DNA of 64,000 nt, taken from Pseudomonas sp. ML96 (GTDB lineage: Bacteria; Pseudomonadota; Gammaproteobacteria; Pseudomonadales; Pseudomonadaceae). The notes under the pieces were generated by a model. That model searched no databases. It was not told where the DNA came from and was given only the letters and a program-made list of their open reading frames with translations. This document shows, piece by piece, positions 1-9,746 of the stretch. Location: contig NZ_JPMY01000005.1 in assembly GCF_000761545.1 (NCBI RefSeq), forward strand, positions 1 to 64,000. The letters run 5' to 3'. Every line of letters starts with the position of its first letter. The stretch's first letter is position 1. The position numbers and the translations under genes were made by a program.

Positions 1-1
1 C

Positions 2-187
2 CGCCATGAGAGCGGCCGCCTGCTATGGATCGGCTGCTGCGCCTTCATCTATTCGATGTGGGCGCTGTACGGCACCGGCGAGCGGGCGATCTTCTGGGGC
101 TTCCTGGTGCTGATGGTCGGCATTCCGCTCTACACCTGGCGCCAGTGGCGCAACCGGGTGCAGGCGGAGGCCAGTCACAGCCAGTAG
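2..187 (+). CDS. APC-family amino acid permease, C-terminal end (partial)
   Basis: Only the last 61 residues are in the window; the gene enters from the left edge. The fragment holds two hydrophobic stretches (around [16 protein letters not shown] and [18 protein letters not shown]) and a charged cytoplasmic tail. This resembles the last two membrane segments of APC-superfamily amino acid permeases and antiporters. The stop codon at 185-187 overlaps the 3' end of the convergent nhaB gene. In P. aeruginosa an amino acid permease lies at this position beside nhaB (from memory), which supports the call. The substrate cannot be judged from this fragment. Confidence 0.7.
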   Translation, partial: RHESGRLLWIGCCAFIYSMWALYGTGERAIFWGFLVLMVGIPLYTWRQWRNRVQAEASHSQ

Positions 188-1671
188 CTGACTGCCCACC
201 AGCCCAGGCCGCCCATGACGATGGTGTAGGGCAGCGCCATCCACACCATGCGTCCGTAGGACAGGCGCACCAGCGGCGCGATGGCCGAGGTGAGCAGGAA
301 CAGGAAGGCGGCCTGGCCGTTGGGCGTGGCCACGCTGGGCAAGTTGGTGCCGGTGTTGATGGCCACCGCCAGCGTGTCGAAGTGTTCGCGGCTCATCTGG
401 CCGTTGGCGAAAGCCTGCTTGACCTCGGTGATGTAGATGGTGGCGACGAACACGTTGTCGCTGATGGCCGAGAGCAGGCCGTTGGCGATGAACAGCATGC
501 CCGGCTGCTGCTCCGTGGGCAGCGCCAGCACCCACTGGATGAGCGGGGTGAACAGCTGCTGTTGCTGGATCACCGCGACCACGGCGAAGAAAGTCACCAG
601 CAGGGCGGTGAACGGCAGGGCGTCCTGGAAGGCGCGGCCGATGCGGTGTTCGTCGGTGATGCCGGAGAAGGCGGTGATCAGTACGATGACCGTCAGGCCG
701 ATCAGGCCTACTTCCGCCACGTGCAGGGCCAAACAGACGATCAGCAGCAGAGCAGCCAGGCCCTGGACCAGCAGGGCGGCGCGCTGGGCGTTGGTGCGCT
801 GCGCATCGCTGGCGCGGGCCTGCTCGGCCAGCACCTGGCGCACGGCTTCCGGCAACTGGGCGCCATAGCCGAACCAGCCGAGGCGCTCAAGCAGCATGCA
901 GGTGGTCAGGCCGGCGGCCAGCACCGGCATCGACACCGGCGCTACGCGCAGGAAGAAGTCGGCGAAATTCCAGCCCATTTCGTGGCCGATCAGCAGGTTC
1001 TGCGGCTCGCCGACCAGGGTGCACACGCCGCCCAGGGCGGTGCCCACGGCGCCGTGCATCAGCAGGCTGCGCAGGAAGGAGCGGAACTGCTCCAGGTCCG
1101 CACGGTGCAGTTCGATCGGCTCATCCTGCAGCGATTCATCATCCTGCGGGCCGCGGTCCGAGGCGACGCGGTGGTAGACCGAGTAGAAGCCCAGGGTGGC
1201 GCTGATGATCACTGCGGTAACCGTCAGCGCATCGAGGAAGGCCGAGAGAAACGCCGAGAGCAGGCAGAACAGCAGGGCCAGCAGGGTCTTGGAGCGCACG
1301 CCGAGGAGGATGCGTGAGAACAGGAACAGCAGCAGGTCCTTCATGAAGTAGATGCCGGCCACCATGAACATCAGCAGCAGGATCACCGGGAAATTGTGCG
1401 CCAACTCTTCGTACAACGCCTTGGGCGTGGCCAGGCCGAGCACGATGGCTTCCAGTACCAGCAGGCCTCCGGGCTGCAGCGGGTAGCATTTGAGCGCCAT
1501 GGCCAGGGTGAAGATGAACTCGGCCACCAGCAGCCAGCCGGCCGCCACCGGGCCGATCGTCCACAGCACCAGGGCATTGGCGATCAGGAAACCGACGATG
1601 GTCAGCTTGTACCAGGTGGGCGAATTGCCGAGGAAGTTGTGTGCGAAGGCGCCTGGGAGGGAAGGCTGCAT
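175..1671 (-). CDS. nhaB: Na+/H+ antiporter NhaB
   Basis: A 498-residue polytopic inner-membrane protein with about twelve hydrophobic segments, which is the normal length for NhaB. It would exchange cytoplasmic Na+ for external protons and so support sodium and pH homeostasis. Recognisable family stretches are [40 protein letters not shown] and [19 protein letters not shown]. The start is the ATG at 1669-1671. It is transcribed away from the dienoyl-CoA isomerase gene, and its 3' end overlaps the convergent permease by 13 bases. Confidence 0.96.
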   Translation of the reverse strand: MQPSLPGAFAHNFLGNSPTWYKLTIVGFLIANALVLWTIGPVAAGWLLVAEFIFTLAMALKCYPLQPGGLLVLEAIVLGLATPKALYEELAHNFPVILLLMFMVAGIYFMKDLLLFLFSRILLGVRSKTLLALLFCLLSAFLSAFLDALTVTAVIISATLGFYSVYHRVASDRGPQDDESLQDEPIELHRADLEQFRSFLRSLLMHGAVGTALGGVCTLVGEPQNLLIGHEMGWNFADFFLRVAPVSMPVLAAGLTTCMLLERLGWFGYGAQLPEAVRQVLAEQARASDAQRTNAQRAALLVQGLAALLLIVCLALHVAEVGLIGLTVIVLITAFSGITDEHRIGRAFQDALPFTALLVTFFAVVAVIQQQQLFTPLIQWVLALPTEQQPGMLFIANGLLSAISDNVFVATIYITEVKQAFANGQMSREHFDTLAVAINTGTNLPSVATPNGQAAFLFLLTSAIAPLVRLSYGRMVWMALPYTIVMGGLGWWAVSYWL

Positions 1672-1894
1672 TGGTTTATCCCCTGCAAAGAAAAAGGGCG
1701 AAGGTTCGGGGCCAACTTCAAAAAGATCAAGCGTTTAACTGCTATAGGCAGAAATCTACTTAGATTTACTAGCGTGTCCTGCGTCACGCTGGCCAGCATC
1801 GACTTTTGTTTCGCGCTTGTTATAGTGGGGCGATTGATTCCAAAACAAAATATCTATCGTGCGCCCGTGCGCCCTGCCTTCGAGGATGATCTGC

Positions 1895-2707
1895 GTGCCT
1901 GAATACAAAGCCTTTCGCGTCGAGCTAGTCGACAAGATCGCCCATGTGCAGATCAACCGCCCGGAGAAGGTCAACGCGATGAACGCGGACTTCTGGGAAG
2001 AGATCATCGAGATCTTCCGCTGGGCCGACGAAACCGACGAAGTGCGCGTGGTGGTCATCTCCGGCGCCGGCAAGCATTTCTCCTCGGGCATCGACCTGAT
2101 GCTGCTGGCCCAGGCCGGCACCCAACTGGGCAAGGACGTGGGCCGCAACGCCGAGGCGCTGCGCCGTACCATCCTGCGCCTGCAGGGCTCGTTCAATGCT
2201 GTCGACAACTGCCGCAAGCCGGTGCTGGCCGCCATCCAGGGTTACTGCCTGGGCGGCGCCATCGACCTGGTTTCGGCTTGCGACATGCGTTACTCCACCG
2301 TCGATGCGCAGTTCTCCATCAAGGAGATCGATATGGGCATGGCCGCCGACGTCGGTACCCTGCAGCGCCTGCCGCGCATCATCGGCGACGGCATGATGCG
2401 CGAGCTGGCCTTCACCGGCCGCACCATCGACGGCAACGAGGCGCTGCGCATCAACCTGGTCAACCGTACCTACGCCAGCCAGGAAGAACTGTTGGCCGGG
2501 GTATTCGAGATCGCTCGCGAGATCGCCAGCAAGTCGCCGATCGCCATTCGCGGCACCAAGCACATGATTCGCTACATGCGCGACCACCGCGTCGACGACG
2601 GCCTGGAGTACATCGCCAACTGGAACGGCGCCATGCTGCAGTCCGCCGACCTGCGCGTGGCCATGGCCGCGCACATGAGCAAGCAAAAACCGGAATTCGC
2701 CGACTGA
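1895..2707 (+). CDS. Crotonase family, delta(3,5)-delta(2,4)-dienoyl-CoA isomerase
   Basis: A 270-residue crotonase-fold enzyme. The three acidic residues that distinguish dienoyl-CoA isomerase from ordinary enoyl-CoA hydratases are all present: D130 (SACDMRY), E144 (IKEIDMG) and D152 (AADVGTLQRLP). It would isomerise 3,5-dienoyl-CoA to 2,4-dienoyl-CoA during beta-oxidation of unsaturated fatty acids with odd-numbered double bonds. I chose the GTG at 1895 because a GAGGAT ribosome site lies 7-8 bases upstream and the protein then starts like family members (MPEYKAF). An upstream GTG at 1859 is less likely. It is divergent from nhaB and followed closely by fimL. Confidence 0.9.
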   Translation: MPEYKAFRVELVDKIAHVQINRPEKVNAMNADFWEEIIEIFRWADETDEVRVVVISGAGKHFSSGIDLMLLAQAGTQLGKDVGRNAEALRRTILRLQGSFNAVDNCRKPVLAAIQGYCLGGAIDLVSACDMRYSTVDAQFSIKEIDMGMAADVGTLQRLPRIIGDGMMRELAFTGRTIDGNEALRINLVNRTYASQEELLAGVFEIAREIASKSPIAIRGTKHMIRYMRDHRVDDGLEYIANWNGAMLQSADLRVAMAAHMSKQKPEFAD

Positions 2708-2735
2708 TCCCAGCCTAAAGAGGTTCAGCAGACCC

Positions 2736-4409
2736 ATGGTCACTGGAGCGACATCCCTGAATATGGTGCGTGACGAGCTGTTCACCACCATGGAAGAGAC
2801 CGAACAGAGTCTCGAACAGTTCATCGCCGAACGGAACAACGGCAGCCTGTTGCAGCAGGCCGTGGAAAATCTGCAGCAGGTGCGTGGCACCCTGAACCTG
2901 ATCGAACTGGCTGGCGCCGAGCTGCTGGCCCAGGAAGTGCTGCAGCAGGCCACCGACATTCCCGCCGGCGCTGGCGAGGAGCGCGACGGCCAACTGGCTG
3001 CCCTGAGCAACGCGCTCTACGTCCTGCGCCGCTACCTGGAAAACGTCGACGCCCATCGCCAGGAGATGCCCGAGCTGTTGCTGCCGGCGATCAACGACCT
3101 GCGTCAGGCGGGCGGCCAGGCGCCGCTGCCAGAGAGCTTCTTCTTCAGCGTACGTCTGGATCAGCAGCGCGCCGCCGGTGTGCCTGGTGCACCACTTAGC
3201 GCCGAGGATGCCCGGCGTCTGCGCCACATGTTCCAGGTTGGCCTGCTGGGCTTCATCCGTGAAGACAACTCCCAGGCCAGCCTCAAGTTGATGCTACGCG
3301 CGCTGGCGCGCCTCGATGGGCTGTTCGCCGACAAACCGGCCGGGCGCCTGTACTGGATTGGCGCCGCCGCCGTGGAGTCGCAGCTCGATGGCCAGCTGTT
3401 GCCGCGCAAGGCGCGCAAGCAGCTGTTCTCGCGTCTGGATCGCGAGATCAAACAAGCCCTGATCGCTAATGGCGGTTACGAGGCGCCGCGCAGCCTGCTC
3501 AAGGAACTGCTCTACTTGGTGGCCTTGGCTGACAGCCGTGGCCCGCAGGCCAGTGCCGTGCGCGAGGTGTTCGGTCTGGCGCCGTTGCCGTTCACTGACC
3601 ACCTGCTGGACGAGGAATATCAGCGCCTGTCCGGCCCCGGCCAGGGCGTGATGCGCTCGCTGTCCACCGCGATCCGCGAGGAGCTGGCCAGCGTCAAGGA
3701 TCTGCTCGACCTGATCGAACGTGGTACCGCCCAGCCAGACAGCTTCGGCAATCTGCACGCGCTGCTCGGCAAGCTGGCCAAGACCCTCAGCATGGTTGGC
3801 CTGAGTTCCGCAGCCAACGCGCTGCAGGTGCAGCTGCCGGTGGTCGGTAGCTGGGGAGAAGAGAACCCTGCTGCCAGCGCCGACCTGCACAAGCTGGCCG
3901 AGGCGGTGCTCTACGTCGAGAGCATGGTCGCCAGCCTGGAGCGTGGCGAGCAGCGCAACGCTCGGCCGAATCCGGTAGGGCCGGGTGACGAGGGCGAAGC
4001 TTTCGCCGCGCACCAGCTGGCCGAAGCGCGCATCGTGGTGGTCGACGAGGCTCAGGGCGGTCTGGCCTTGGCCAAGCGCGCCATCACCTCCTACCTCGAA
4101 TCCAATGGCGACAAGTTGCACCTGGCCAACGTGCCGTTCAGTCTGCAGGCGGTGCGTGGCGGCTTGTGGTTCCTCGGTCAGGAGCGCGCGGCCAAGCTGA
4201 TCGGCCTGTGCGCCGAGTATATCCAGACGCAGATGCTCGATGCCCGGCAGATGCCGTCCGAGCAGATGCTGGAAACCCTGGCCGATGCCCTCAGCAGCCT
4301 GGAGTATTACCTCGAAGGTGGTGCCGTGCTGCGTCCCGAGACCACTCCGAGCGTGCTCGACCTGGCCGAGGAAAGCGTGCGCGCTCTGGGCCTGCCGGTA
4401 GCTGCCTGA
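2736..4409 (+). CDS. fimL: Type IV pilus/cAMP regulatory protein FimL
   Basis: A 557-residue soluble protein matching FimL of P. aeruginosa from the first residues ([16 protein letters not shown]) onward. FimL resembles the N-terminal phosphotransfer-like region of the chemotaxis kinase ChpA but has no kinase core. It is known to support twitching motility and cAMP/Vfr-dependent virulence through the Pil-Chp pathway and FimV. Predicted all-helical. The ribosome site AAAGAGG at 2717-2723 precedes the ATG. Its TGA overlaps the ATG of nudC (TGATG), so translation of the two is probably coupled. The gene order isomerase-fimL-nudC is as in P. aeruginosa. Confidence 0.9.
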   Translation: MVTGATSLNMVRDELFTTMEETEQSLEQFIAERNNGSLLQQAVENLQQVRGTLNLIELAGAELLAQEVLQQATDIPAGAGEERDGQLAALSNALYVLRRYLENVDAHRQEMPELLLPAINDLRQAGGQAPLPESFFFSVRLDQQRAAGVPGAPLSAEDARRLRHMFQVGLLGFIREDNSQASLKLMLRALARLDGLFADKPAGRLYWIGAAAVESQLDGQLLPRKARKQLFSRLDREIKQALIANGGYEAPRSLLKELLYLVALADSRGPQASAVREVFGLAPLPFTDHLLDEEYQRLSGPGQGVMRSLSTAIREELASVKDLLDLIERGTAQPDSFGNLHALLGKLAKTLSMVGLSSAANALQVQLPVVGSWGEENPAASADLHKLAEAVLYVESMVASLERGEQRNARPNPVGPGDEGEAFAAHQLAEARIVVVDEAQGGLALAKRAITSYLESNGDKLHLANVPFSLQAVRGGLWFLGQERAAKLIGLCAEYIQTQMLDARQMPSEQMLETLADALSSLEYYLEGGAVLRPETTPSVLDLAEESVRALGLPVAA

Positions 4410-5242
4410 TGGCTTCCGGCTGGCAGACCACGCCGCCGCTGGACAATGCCCAGGCCGGTGGCTGGGCTCTGGTGCGCAGTCCCCAGGGTTTTCTCGCCGA
4501 TAGTAACGGCGTGCTTTTCCCGCGTGAGTGGCTCAAGCGTCAGGACCTGCCGCTGCTGGCCGAGCATGGCCTCGGTCATTTCAACGACGAGCCGGTGTGG
4601 CTGCTGACGCTGGATCGCCCGGCCGAGATGCCCGGCTGCTTCTGGCAGGGCCTGCGCCAGTTCATGCTGCAGGCCGACTATTCAACCTTCCGCATGCTCT
4701 CGTTCGCCGAGCAGGTCGGTAACTGGGATATCAATCACCGCTTCTGCGGGCGCTGTGGCAGTCGCAATCGCCAGGTCGTCGGCGAGCGCTGTATGCGCTG
4801 CCCGGAGTGTGGGCTGGATAGTTACGCGCGTATCTCACCGAGCATGATCGTGCTGGTCACCCGTGGCGACGAGCTGCTGCTGGCGCGCTCGCCGCGCTTC
4901 GTCTCCGGCGTCTACAGCACCCTGGCTGGCTTCGTCGAACCCGGCGAGTCGGCGGAGGAGTGCGTGGCGCGCGAGGTGCGCGAAGAGGTCGGCATCGAGG
5001 TCGGCACGCCGCAGTACCTGGGCAGCCAGAGCTGGCCGTTCCCGCATTCGCTGATGCTCGGCTTCCACGTCGAATACGTCAGTGGCGAGATTGTGCCGCA
5101 GGCCGACGAAATCGAGGATGCTCGCTGGTTCCCCATCGACCAGCTGCCACCGCTGCCGATGTCACGCTCGATCGCCCGCTACCTGATCGATCTGCATGTG
5201 GCGCGCCGTCTCGGCCTGCCGGAGCCACAGCTGCAGCACTGA
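4409..5242 (+). CDS. nudC: NAD(H) pyrophosphatase / RNA deNADding hydrolase NudC
   Basis: 277 residues. It hydrolyses NAD(H) to NMN(H) and AMP, and in E. coli it removes NAD caps from RNA. The zinc ribbon has C113xxC116 and C131xxC134. The Nudix box runs from G174 to about 196 (GFVEPGE...REVREEVG), followed by the NudC signature SQSWPFP at 207-213. All catalytic glutamates appear intact. The start ATG at 4409 shares its A with the fimL stop codon; a longer frame that begins inside fimL is only an in-frame extension. Cytoplasmic; co-transcribed with fimL. Confidence 0.95.
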   Translation: MASGWQTTPPLDNAQAGGWALVRSPQGFLADSNGVLFPREWLKRQDLPLLAEHGLGHFNDEPVWLLTLDRPAEMPGCFWQGLRQFMLQADYSTFRMLSFAEQVGNWDINHRFCGRCGSRNRQVVGERCMRCPECGLDSYARISPSMIVLVTRGDELLLARSPRFVSGVYSTLAGFVEPGESAEECVAREVREEVGIEVGTPQYLGSQSWPFPHSLMLGFHVEYVSGEIVPQADEIEDARWFPIDQLPPLPMSRSIARYLIDLHVARRLGLPEPQLQH

Positions 5243-5258
5243 GGTGCTGCGTCGTCTG

Positions 5259-6035
5259 TCAGAACCAGTGCTGCCAGGCCAGGCGTGCGGTCAGGGCCAG
5301 AACCATCAGGATGAACACCGGGCGGATGAACTTCGAGCCGCCGCGAATCGCCGTGCGCGCGCCGAGGAAGGCGCCGGCCATCAGCGCCAGGCCCATGGCG
5401 ATGCCGAGCAGCCAGGCGACCTGGCCGGTGATGATGAACACGGTCAGGGCCATGGCGTTGCTGACGAAGTTCATGCTGCGTGCCACGCCGCTGGCGCGGA
5501 CCAGGTCCATGGGGTAGAGCAGCAGCGTGCTCACCGTCCAGAACGCCCCGGTGCCAGGGCCGACCACACCATCGTAGAAACCCAGCCCCAGGCCTTGCGG
5601 CCATTGGCGACCCTGGGCGATAGGGGCATCGGCCTGATCGTGAGTCTCCGGCATCTTGCCGAAAAGCAGGTACAGACCGCAGGCGAATACCACGGCCGGC
5701 AGCATCTGGTTGAGCCAGGCGGCTGGCAGCCAATGGGCGATGAGGGCGCCAATGGCCGCGCCGATGGCTGTGGCGATCAGCGCGTTGCGCCACTGCTGCG
5801 GGTGAAACAGCTTGCGTCGGTAGAAGGTGTAGCTGGCGGTGGCCGAGCCGAAGGTGGCGCACAACTTGTTGGTGCCCAGCACCAGGTGCGGCGGCAGCCC
5901 GGCGGTGAGGAGGGCGGGAATGGTCAGCAGGCCACCGCCGCCGGCGATGGCGTCGATGAACCCGGCGGTGAAGGCGACCAGCGCGAGAATCAGCAGGGTG
6001 GTGGGATCGACACCCAGCTCGAAGGGAAAGGGCAT
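5259..6035 (-). CDS. TSUP (TauE/SafE) family anion permease
   Basis: 258 residues with about eight membrane segments arranged as two similar halves. Family motifs are visible: AGFIDAIAGGGGLLTIP near residue 25 and the half-repeat YDGVVGPGTGAFWT near residue 155. TSUP proteins move small anions such as sulfite, sulfonates or sulfur compounds, often outward, but the substrate here is unknown. It converges on nudC with a 16-base gap and is divergent from the membrane protein at 6136. The A-rich stretch before the ATG carries a plausible ribosome site. Confidence 0.85.
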   Translation of the reverse strand: MPFPFELGVDPTTLLILALVAFTAGFIDAIAGGGGLLTIPALLTAGLPPHLVLGTNKLCATFGSATASYTFYRRKLFHPQQWRNALIATAIGAAIGALIAHWLPAAWLNQMLPAVVFACGLYLLFGKMPETHDQADAPIAQGRQWPQGLGLGFYDGVVGPGTGAFWTVSTLLLYPMDLVRASGVARSMNFVSNAMALTVFIITGQVAWLLGIAMGLALMAGAFLGARTAIRGGSKFIRPVFILMVLALTARLAWQHWF

Positions 6036-6135
6036 AAAAAACTCGAAGTGGATTCAATTGTGCGGGGCCGCCGCTGGCTCGCCGTACGGCTGCTGCGCAT
6101 AATGCCGGCAAAAAATCGCAGAAGGAAACGCTTCC

Positions 6136-6786
6136 ATGCAGTATGACGGCCTGGCCTGGTTCACCGGCCTGCTGGCCCTGCTGGCCCTGTTCATCGCCGC
6201 CCGCATCCTCTTCGCGCCCAACTGGTTCCTCGCCTGGCTGCGCGGCACTCTGGGCCTGGCCTTCCTCGGCCTGGCGCTGCTGGTCGGCGTGGTGGCCTAC
6301 GACCTGCGCAGCTACGGCGCCCAGGTGCAGGACAAGCCGCTGGTGACCCTGAGCTTCGTCGCCGACGGCCCACAGCGCTACCGCGTCAACCTGCTCGAGG
6401 GTGGCGAGGAGCGCGAGGTGCTGCTGGAGGGCGACCTTTGGCAGCTGGACGCGCGCCTGCTGGGCTGGAAGGGCCTGGCCGCGCTGATCGGTCTGGAACC
6501 GGGCTACCGCTTGGAGAAACTCTCCGGTCGCTTCCTCGCCATCGAGCAACAGCAGGGCGCCCGACATGCCCAGGTGCAGCTGGCGCAGAGTCCCTACGGT
6601 ATCGACCTGTGGCGCTGGTTGCGCCTGGGCCAGCGCGACCTGTTCCTGTTCGATCCGCAGGCGGCGCGCGTCACCTATCTGCCGATTGCCGATGGTGCTT
6701 CGTTCGGCGTCAGCCTGAGTCCCACGGGACTATTGGCACAGCCGATGAACCAGGCGGCCGAGCAGGCGCTGAAGGACTGGCAATAG
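6136..6786 (+). CDS. Conserved two-TM membrane protein of unknown function
   Basis: 216 residues. Two hydrophobic segments at about residues 8-28 and 35-55 are followed by a soluble region of about 160 residues, probably periplasmic and beta-rich. It resembles proteins loosely annotated 'multidrug transporter' in Pseudomonas genomes, but nothing in the sequence supports transport. AGAAGGAAACG precedes the ATG. The gene ends just before the strong hairpin at 6803-6834. Function unknown. Confidence 0.75.
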   Translation: MQYDGLAWFTGLLALLALFIAARILFAPNWFLAWLRGTLGLAFLGLALLVGVVAYDLRSYGAQVQDKPLVTLSFVADGPQRYRVNLLEGGEEREVLLEGDLWQLDARLLGWKGLAALIGLEPGYRLEKLSGRFLAIEQQQGARHAQVQLAQSPYGIDLWRWLRLGQRDLFLFDPQAARVTYLPIADGASFGVSLSPTGLLAQPMNQAAEQALKDWQ

Positions 6787-6802
6787 TCTGATGGATTCGC
6801 TT

Positions 6803-6834
6803 AGCAAAACGCCCCTCTAGAGGGGCGTTTTGCT
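6803..6834. terminator. Perfect 16-bp inverted repeat, bidirectional terminator
   Basis: AGCAAAACGCCCCTCT is directly followed by its exact reverse complement. The A tract on the left and T tract on the right allow termination in both directions. It lies between the convergent genes ending at 6786 (+) and 6875 (-). Confidence 0.9.
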
Positions 6835-6874
6835 ATGTGCGCGGTACTCACCAAGAAGATGGGTGAGGACGGTA

Positions 6875-7192
6875 CTACTTGGCCATGCCGCGCGGCAGGC
6901 GGCTGCGGCCGGGCAGTTGCTCCAGGCGGCGCTGCCATTCGGCGCGAGCGGTCTTGGCGCTGGCAGGCTTGGCTGCGGCGGCGGGGGCGGCTTCCACGAC
7001 CTTCGCGGCCTTGGCGGCGGCTCTCAGGTCGGCCAGGCTCGGGCTCTTGCGCACCGGCTCGCTGACGGTTTTCTCCACGGAGCGCAGGCAGAGCTTGCAC
7101 GAGACCTGGGTGGTATCGGCGGTGGTGTCCAGGTTTGCGCCTGTGCGGCCGCAGGCGACCTGTTCCGGAGTGGTGGAGTAGTGAATGGCCAA
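6875..7192 (-). CDS. Small CxxC-containing hypothetical protein
   Basis: 105 residues. I chose a TTG start at 7190-7192 because an AGGAG site lies 8 bases upstream and no ATG fits. A CKLC pair sits near residues 32-35, with another Cys at 14, so metal binding is possible. Then comes an alanine/lysine-rich low-complexity stretch (about 57-82) and a basic C-terminus. No family recognised. It sits between two terminators (6803-6834 and 7267-7296) and so is probably its own transcription unit. Confidence 0.55.
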   Translation of the reverse strand: MAIHYSTTPEQVACGRTGANLDTTADTTQVSCKLCLRSVEKTVSEPVRKSPSLADLRAAAKAAKVVEAAPAAAAKPASAKTARAEWQRRLEQLPGRSRLPRGMAK

Positions 7193-7266
7193 CGTGTTGT
7201 CTCCTACTTTGCGGGCGCGGGATTCTACACAGCCATGTCGCCCAGGCGAAGCTTCAGGCGACGGAT

Positions 7267-7296
7267 AAAAAAACACCCCTGCGGGAGGGGTGTTTT
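7267..7296 (-). terminator. Rho-independent terminator after the SDR gene
   Basis: An 11-bp stem (7270-7280 with 7286-7296) and a GCGGG loop. On the minus strand it is followed by a T run, and it lies 19 bases past the SDR stop codon. Confidence 0.85.
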
Positions 7297-7314
7297 CAGG
7301 GCCGCTGGCTGCAC

Positions 7315-8082
7315 TCAGGAGAGGAAGCCACCGTCCACGTTCAGCGCCACGCCGGTGGTGTAGCTGGAGGCATCGCTGGCCAGGTACAGCACGGTGCCGG
7401 CCATTTCGGTTGGCTCGGCCACGCGCTTGAGCGGGATGCGCTGCAGGGCGACGTTGAGGATCGCATCGTTCTTGGTCAGGGCCGAGGCGAACTTGGTGTC
7501 GGTCAGGCCCGGCAGCAGGGCGTTGCAGCGGATGCCGAACTGCGCGCATTCCTTGGCGAAGACCTTGGTCATGCTGATCACGGCAGCCTTGGTCACCGAG
7601 TAGATGCCCTGGAACTCGCCCGGCGAGACGCCGTTGATCGAGGCGACGTTGATGATCGAGCCGCCACCGTTGGCCTTCATCAGCTTGCCGCCTTCGATGG
7701 ACATGAAGTAGTAGCCGCGGATGTTGACGTCGACGGTCTTCTGGAAGGCGCCCAGATCGGTGTCCAGTACGTTGCAGAACTGCGGGTTGGTGGCGGCGTT
7801 GTTGACCAGGATGTCCAGGCGGCCGAACTGCTCGCGGATAAAGGCGAAGACGTTCTGGATCTGCTCCATCTCGCCGATGTGGCAAGCGATGGCGGTGGCC
7901 TTGCCGCCGTCGGCGATGATGGCGTCGGCGACCTTCTGGCAATCGTCGATCTTGCGGCTCGAGACGATCACGTGGGCGCCTTGCTGGGCCAGCAGTTTGG
8001 CGATGGCCTCACCGATGCCGCGGCTGGCGCCGGAGACGAAAGCGATCTTGCCGTCGAGGTCGAACAGGTGGGTCTTGGACAT
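7315..8082 (-). CDS. Short-chain dehydrogenase/reductase (SDR)
   Basis: 255 residues, classical SDR. The cofactor motif GASRGIG is at 18-24, NNAA at 94-97, and the catalytic residues are S148, Y161 and K165 (YSVTK). SSRK after beta-2 hints at NADP(H). It ends in NVDGGFLS, typical of the family. It follows the phosphotransferase gene by 24 bases on the same strand, so the two form an operon. In related pseudomonads this pair accompanies acyl-CoA metabolism genes. The substrate is unknown, probably a 3-hydroxyacyl or alcohol. Confidence 0.88.
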   Translation of the reverse strand: MSKTHLFDLDGKIAFVSGASRGIGEAIAKLLAQQGAHVIVSSRKIDDCQKVADAIIADGGKATAIACHIGEMEQIQNVFAFIREQFGRLDILVNNAATNPQFCNVLDTDLGAFQKTVDVNIRGYYFMSIEGGKLMKANGGGSIINVASINGVSPGEFQGIYSVTKAAVISMTKVFAKECAQFGIRCNALLPGLTDTKFASALTKNDAILNVALQRIPLKRVAEPTEMAGTVLYLASDASSYTTGVALNVDGGFLS

Positions 8083-8106
8083 TGTGGTTCCCTTGTCTGA
8101 GCCGGG

Positions 8107-9174
8107 TTAGAGAGTGGATTTCTTGATGACCTGCAGGGCAGCTTGCTCCAGCAGCTTGTTCATCATGATGAACTGGGCGAAGCGCTTGTCCTTGGTCTGA
8201 CCATGGAAGAAGCGGTAGTAGATCTGCTGCACGATGCCGGCCAGGCGGAACAGGCCATAGCAGTAGTAGAAGTCGAAGTTGTCGATCTGGATGCCGGCGC
8301 GTTCGGCGTAATAGTCGACGAACTCCTGGCGGGTCAGCATGCCCGGCGCGTTGCTCGGCTGGCGGCGCATCAGCTGCATGGGCTGCGCGTCGCCGGCCTC
8401 GATCCAGTAGGCGAGGGTGTTGCCCAGGTCCATCAGTGGGTCGCCGATGGTGGTCAGCTCCCAGTCGAGTACGCCGATGATCTGCATCGGGTTGGCTGGG
8501 TCGAGGATCACGTTGTCGAAGCGGTAGTCGTTATGCACGATGCCCGGCTTGTGGTGGTCGGCCGGCATCTTCTCGCGCAGCCAGGCCTTGACCGGCTCCC
8601 AGGTGGGGGCGTCGGGGGTCAGGGCCTTCTCGTAGCGGTCGCTCCAGCCTTCGATCTGGCGCTTGACGTAGCCTTCCGGCTTGCCCAGGTCGGCCAGGCC
8701 GCAGGCCTGATAGTCGACGTTGTGCAGATCGACCAGCTTGTCGATGAAGCTCTTGCACAGGGCGTTGGTCTGCTCGGCGCTGAAGTTCAGCTCGGCCGGC
8801 ATGTCGCTGCGCAGGATGATGCCCTTGACCCGCTGCATCACATAGAACTCGGCGCCGATCACCGACTCGTCGGTGCAGTGCACGTAGGCCTTGGGGCAGT
8901 ACGGGAAACCGGCGTTGAGCTGGTTGAGGATGCGGTACTCGCGGCCCATGTCGTGAGCCGACTTGGCCTTGTGGCCGAACGGCGGGCGACGCAGCACGAA
9001 CTCCTGCTCGGGGTATTCCAGCAGGTAGGTCAGGTTGGAGGCGCCACCGGGGAACTGGCTGATGCGCGGGGTGCCGGTGAGGCCCGGGATGTGCGCCTTC
9101 AGGTACGGGTCGATCTGCGCGGCATCGAGTTCTTCGCCCTCGCGGATGCCGGTGGACTGGTCTGTCAGCGTCAT
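8107..9174 (-). CDS. Aminoglycoside-phosphotransferase-like kinase (ACAD10/FadE36 type)
   Basis: 355 residues of the APH kinase fold. The catalytic loop H214-N-D216-YRFDN221 and the metal-binding D237 (LDWELTTIGDP) are intact, as is a glycine-rich N-lobe around GGASNLTYLL. It belongs to the group found with acyl-CoA dehydrogenases in eukaryotic ACAD10/11 and bacterial FadE36, where phosphorylation of 4-hydroxyacyl-CoA substrates has been described. It is not an antibiotic-resistance gene by context. It is first gene of an operon with the SDR. Confidence 0.85.
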   Translation of the reverse strand: MTLTDQSTGIREGEELDAAQIDPYLKAHIPGLTGTPRISQFPGGASNLTYLLEYPEQEFVLRRPPFGHKAKSAHDMGREYRILNQLNAGFPYCPKAYVHCTDESVIGAEFYVMQRVKGIILRSDMPAELNFSAEQTNALCKSFIDKLVDLHNVDYQACGLADLGKPEGYVKRQIEGWSDRYEKALTPDAPTWEPVKAWLREKMPADHHKPGIVHNDYRFDNVILDPANPMQIIGVLDWELTTIGDPLMDLGNTLAYWIEAGDAQPMQLMRRQPSNAPGMLTRQEFVDYYAERAGIQIDNFDFYYCYGLFRLAGIVQQIYYRFFHGQTKDKRFAQFIMMNKLLEQAALQVIKKSTL

Positions 9175-9316
9175 GCTTATCCCTTCTGATGATGATGGGT
9201 GCCACTAATCATTGGCTAATTTAATGGTGCCCTTAAGCAAAGCACAGCGTTATAGATGTGGCTGTTGGTCGTCGATCAAGAGGCCTGATTGCCACATTTC
9301 GCCTGGGCGCGGGCGA

Positions 9317-9348
9317 AAAAAAACCGGAGTCCGAAGGCTCCGGTTTTT
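9317..9348 (-). terminator. Terminator after the SCP2 gene
   Basis: An 11-bp stem AAAAACCGGAG (9319-9329) / CTCCGGTTTTT (9338-9348), with extra A on the left giving a T run on the minus strand. It lies downstream of the SCP2 stop codon. Confidence 0.85.
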
Positions 9349-9374
9349 CGCTGTTGCGCGGTATGCCCTAGGGC

Positions 9375-9686
9375 TTATACCGGGAACAGTTCGGCCAGTT
9401 TCATGGCCAGCATCATGTCGCCTTCGGCGCGCAGTTTGCCGCCCATGAAGGCTTGCATGCCGTCGGTTTCGCCGGAGGCGATACCGGCCAGGGTGGCGCT
9501 GTCCATGATCAGGGTGACGTTGGCGTTGGCGTTGTCGCCCTGCTGTACGTCGCAGGTGCCGTCTTTGACGATCAGCGCGTAGTTGTCACCGTCTTCGATG
9601 TTGAACTGGAATACCAGGTCCAGGCCGGCGGCAGCGCTGGCGTTGAACTTGGACTTCATAGTGTTGATGGTGTCGGCAACGCTCAT
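9375..9686 (-). CDS. SCP2 sterol/lipid-carrier domain protein
   Basis: 103 residues consisting of a single SCP2 domain (FQFNIEDG, WALIVKDG-like ALIVKDG, MQAFMGGKLRAEGDMMLAMKLAELF). These proteins bind acyl-CoA or other hydrophobic molecules in a tunnel and are non-enzymatic. It follows the histidine-phosphatase gene by 60 bases on the same strand and is closed by its own terminator. With the adjacent kinase/SDR operon it suggests a lipid or acyl-CoA role. Confidence 0.88.
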   Translation of the reverse strand: MSVADTINTMKSKFNASAAAGLDLVFQFNIEDGDNYALIVKDGTCDVQQGDNANANVTLIMDSATLAGIASGETDGMQAFMGGKLRAEGDMMLAMKLAELFPV

Positions 9687-9746
9687 GGTTTCTGTCCTTT
9701 TTATCAGGGGTTTCTCGCGGCTTTGCGGGCCGCTGTGGGCCGGTTC

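Noticed and set aside
7135..8100. Long frames opposite the SDR and phosphotransferase genes
   Set aside because: Composition is that of the antisense of a GC-rich gene (rich in Gly, Arg, Ala, His) and no motif is present.
8107..9174. Aminoglycoside resistance gene
   Set aside because: Although the fold is APH-like, the context (SDR, SCP2) and sequence fit acyl-CoA-linked kinases.
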